A DNA stretch of 64,000 nt. It comes from Polynucleobacter sp. JS-JIR-5-A7 (lineage in GTDB: Bacteria > Pseudomonadota > Gammaproteobacteria > Burkholderiales > Burkholderiaceae). The stretch covers positions 614,048 through 678,047 of the forward strand of contig NZ_CP061308.1 in the NCBI RefSeq assembly GCF_018687935.1, written 5' to 3'. The notes below the pieces were generated by a model that was not told the DNA's origin, searched no databases, and saw nothing but the letters and a program-made list of their open reading frames with translations. This document shows, piece after piece, positions 62,166-64,000 of the stretch. Each line of letters begins with the position of its first letter. Within the stretch, counting starts at the first letter, position 1. Both the position numbers and the translations under genes were made by a program.

Positions 62166-63860
62166 TTAAGTAAGATCTAAATCCAAATCTGTCACCGCAC
62201 CTTTGCTAGCACTGCTAGCAAGGCTTGCATACTTTGCCAAGAGGCCGCGGGTATAGCGTGGCTTAGGTTGTTTCCAAGCTGCGCGGCGTTTAGCAATCTC
62301 TTCATCACTCACATTGAGTTGAATGAGGAGCTTGTGAGCGTCGATGGTTACAGAGTCACCTTCATGGATGAGGGCAATGACGCCCCCCACATAAGCTTCT
62401 GGAGCTACGTGACCAACGACCATGCCCCAAGTTCCACCAGAGAATCGACCATCAGTAATAAGGCCTACAGACTCACCTAAGCCTTGACCTACTAAGGCAG
62501 AGGTCGGGGAAAGCATCTCGCGCATTCCGGGGCCACCTTTGGGGCCCTCATAGCGAATGATCACGATGTCACCATCTTTGATCTTTTGCGCCATGATGGC
62601 TGCCATAGCATCGTCTTCAGAATCAAATACACGCGCTGGGCCAGTAATCGATGGGTTCTTAAGACCCGTAATCTTGGCTACGCAACCCTCTGGAGAGATA
62701 TTGCCCTTCAGAATGGCTAAGTGGCCTTGTTTGTACAAAGGATTGTCTAAAGTGCGAATCACTTTTTGATCAGCACGCGGCACTGAAGGGATATCTTTCA
62801 ACACTTCTGCAATCGTTTTGCCAGTAATGGTCATGCAATCGCCATGTAGCAAGCCACCATCAAGCAAAATTTTCATTACTTGTGGAATGCCGCCAGCCTG
62901 GTGCAAGTCGGTTGCCAAATAAGTGCCGGATGGTTTCATATCCACAATGACAGGAACGCGCTTACGAATACGTTCAAAGTCATCAATCGTCCAATCGATT
63001 TCAGCCGCACTAGTAATGGCGAGGAAATGCAATACCGCATTGGTAGACCCGCCGACTGCCATGATGACGCTGACTGCGTTCTCAATCGATTTCTTGGTAA
63101 TGATGTCGCGTGGACGTAGATTGTTCTTGATAGCTTCTACTAAAACGCGGGCAGATTCAGCGGCGCTTGCGACTTTTTCCGCATCTTCGTTGGCCATCGT
63201 AGAAGAGTAGGGCAGACTCATACCGAGGGCTTCAAAGGAGGAGCTCATCGTATTGGCTGTGTACATACCGCCACAAGAGCCGCTTCCTGGACAGGCATGT
63301 TGTTCCACACCCTTCAGATCTTCTTCGTTCATGCGGCCGGAAGTAAATTCACCAACAGCTTCAAATGCAGAAACGATATTCAGGTCTTTGCCTTTGTAGT
63401 GACCTGGCTTAATCGTCCCACCGTATACATAAATGGCAGGAACATTGGTGCGGGCAATAGCCATCATGCCGCCGGGCATATTCTTATCGCAACCCCCGAT
63501 CACTACTACACCGTCTTGCCATAAACCATTGACACAAGTTTCAATACTGTCAGCAATGACTTCGCGAGACACGAGCGAGTATTTCATGCCTTCAGTGCCC
63601 ATGCCAATCCCATCAGAAACCGTGGGCGTACCAAATGTTTGTGCTTTTGCGCCTGCTTCTTCAAGTGCAGTTACAGCCGCATCAGTTAATTTTTGCAGAC
63701 CACTATTACAAGGAGTAATCGTCGAGTGGCCATTCGCAACGCCAACCATTGGCTTGGAGAAATCCTTTTCTTGATAACCCATGGCGTAATACATCGAGCG
63801 ATTAGGTGCGCGAGCGACTCCCTCGGTGACCATACGTGAGCGTTCGTTGAGGCGTTTCAT
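62166..63860 (-). CDS. ilvD: Dihydroxy-acid dehydratase
   Basis: Dehydrates dihydroxyisovalerate and dihydroxymethylvalerate in branched-chain amino acid synthesis. The 564 residues contain the iron-sulfur cysteines in GHSTITPCNSGLQ, CDKNMPGG and CPGSGSCGGMYTANTM, and the C-terminal GRFSGGTWGMVVGHVAPE. The length fits the [2Fe-2S]-type bacterial/plant form rather than the ~615-residue E. coli type. Confidence 0.96.
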   Translation of the reverse strand: MKRLNERSRMVTEGVARAPNRSMYYAMGYQEKDFSKPMVGVANGHSTITPCNSGLQKLTDAAVTALEEAGAKAQTFGTPTVSDGIGMGTEGMKYSLVSREVIADSIETCVNGLWQDGVVVIGGCDKNMPGGMMAIARTNVPAIYVYGGTIKPGHYKGKDLNIVSAFEAVGEFTSGRMNEEDLKGVEQHACPGSGSCGGMYTANTMSSSFEALGMSLPYSSTMANEDAEKVASAAESARVLVEAIKNNLRPRDIITKKSIENAVSVIMAVGGSTNAVLHFLAITSAAEIDWTIDDFERIRKRVPVIVDMKPSGTYLATDLHQAGGIPQVMKILLDGGLLHGDCMTITGKTIAEVLKDIPSVPRADQKVIRTLDNPLYKQGHLAILKGNISPEGCVAKITGLKNPSITGPARVFDSEDDAMAAIMAQKIKDGDIVIIRYEGPKGGPGMREMLSPTSALVGQGLGESVGLITDGRFSGGTWGMVVGHVAPEAYVGGVIALIHEGDSVTIDAHKLLIQLNVSDEEIAKRRAAWKQPKPRYTRGLLAKYASLASSASKGAVTDLDLDLT

Positions 63861-63977
63861 GCTTATTACTCCAGAAAAGGTTTGTTTTGAAAGGCTCTAT
63901 TGTGCCGTGAGATGGGCTAAAGGGTGTGCTGCACGAAGGGGTAATGCATACCCATCTTAATGTTGCACTGCAATACT

Positions 63978-63996
63978 AAAAAAAACGAGCCTCGTT
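63978..63996 (-). terminator. Possible terminator of a gene beyond the right edge
   Basis: On the minus strand AACGA-GGC-TCGTT is followed by a run of T. The stem is only 5 bp, so strength is doubtful; it may end a gene that lies outside the window and is transcribed toward ilvD. Confidence 0.35.
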
Positions 63997-64000
63997 CTCT

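Noticed and set aside
1..64000. Search for CRISPR arrays, insertion sequences, prophage or rRNA genes
   Set aside because: No regularly spaced repeats, transposase or integrase frames or rRNA-like segments were seen; gene order looks like core chromosome with small accessory insertions.

Overview
The window looks like chromosome from a free-living betaproteobacterium of the Burkholderiales. It best fits Polynucleobacter or a close relative. That is an inference from family content (several Bug/TctC binding proteins, DUF3460, paired cyanophycin synthetases with an ABC/DUF1854 pair, zapA followed by 6S RNA), compact spacing and moderate G+C judged by eye; no database search was run. I see no insertion sequences, prophage genes, rRNA or CRISPR arrays.

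Layout. 0-2.3 kb: the 3' part of pepA, then holC and lgt. 2.4-7.3 kb: a malonate block (malonyl-CoA decarboxylase, Bug-type binding protein, malonyl-CoA synthetase) facing a TauE/SafE exporter whose start touches 6S RNA. 7.3-10.6 kb: 6S RNA, zapA, a small coiled-coil protein, and a BtuB-like receptor behind a cobalamin riboswitch. 10.6-17 kb: an oxalate locus with a Crp/FNR-type regulator, oxalyl-CoA decarboxylase, two formyl-CoA:oxalate CoA-transferases and a formyl-THF-hydrolase-like enzyme. 17-36.7 kb: housekeeping genes (panC, scpA, metG, fdhD, dcd, a basic amino acid decarboxylase, argH with TRAP permeases, hemCD, ubiC, rhlE, LysE, an aldehyde dehydrogenase, msrA, pdxH, tcdA). 36.9-42.7 kb: amino acid permease with alanine dehydrogenase, a GDT1-family cation transporter and pepN. 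42.7-45.2 kb: two VapBC modules flanking fbp. 45.3-53.2 kb: cyanophycin block (cphA, cphA', ABC exporter, DUF1854) ending at a tRNA-Thr. 53.5-56.7 kb: a complete tripartite tricarboxylate transporter. 56.8-62.1 kb: a probable copper-handling cluster (DUF2946, TonB receptor, Asp-box propeller protein, TlpA-like thioredoxin, DUF2244, PCuAC). 62.2-63.9 kb: ilvD.

How they work together. Oxalate would be activated by Frc, decarboxylated by Oxc to formyl-CoA, and its CoA recycled. FdhD, further downstream, would support a formate dehydrogenase that is not in the window. The oxc promoter carries an FNR-like palindrome exactly 41.5 bp upstream of the start site predicted from a TAATAT box, so the adjacent regulator is its likely controller. 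Malonate would be activated by MatB and decarboxylated to acetyl-CoA. Cyanophycin synthesis stores Arg and Asp as a nitrogen reserve. The most novel-looking unit is the copper-type cluster, in which a secreted beta-propeller with CxCC and CPHHG motifs is translationally coupled both to a TonB receptor and to a thioredoxin-like protein.
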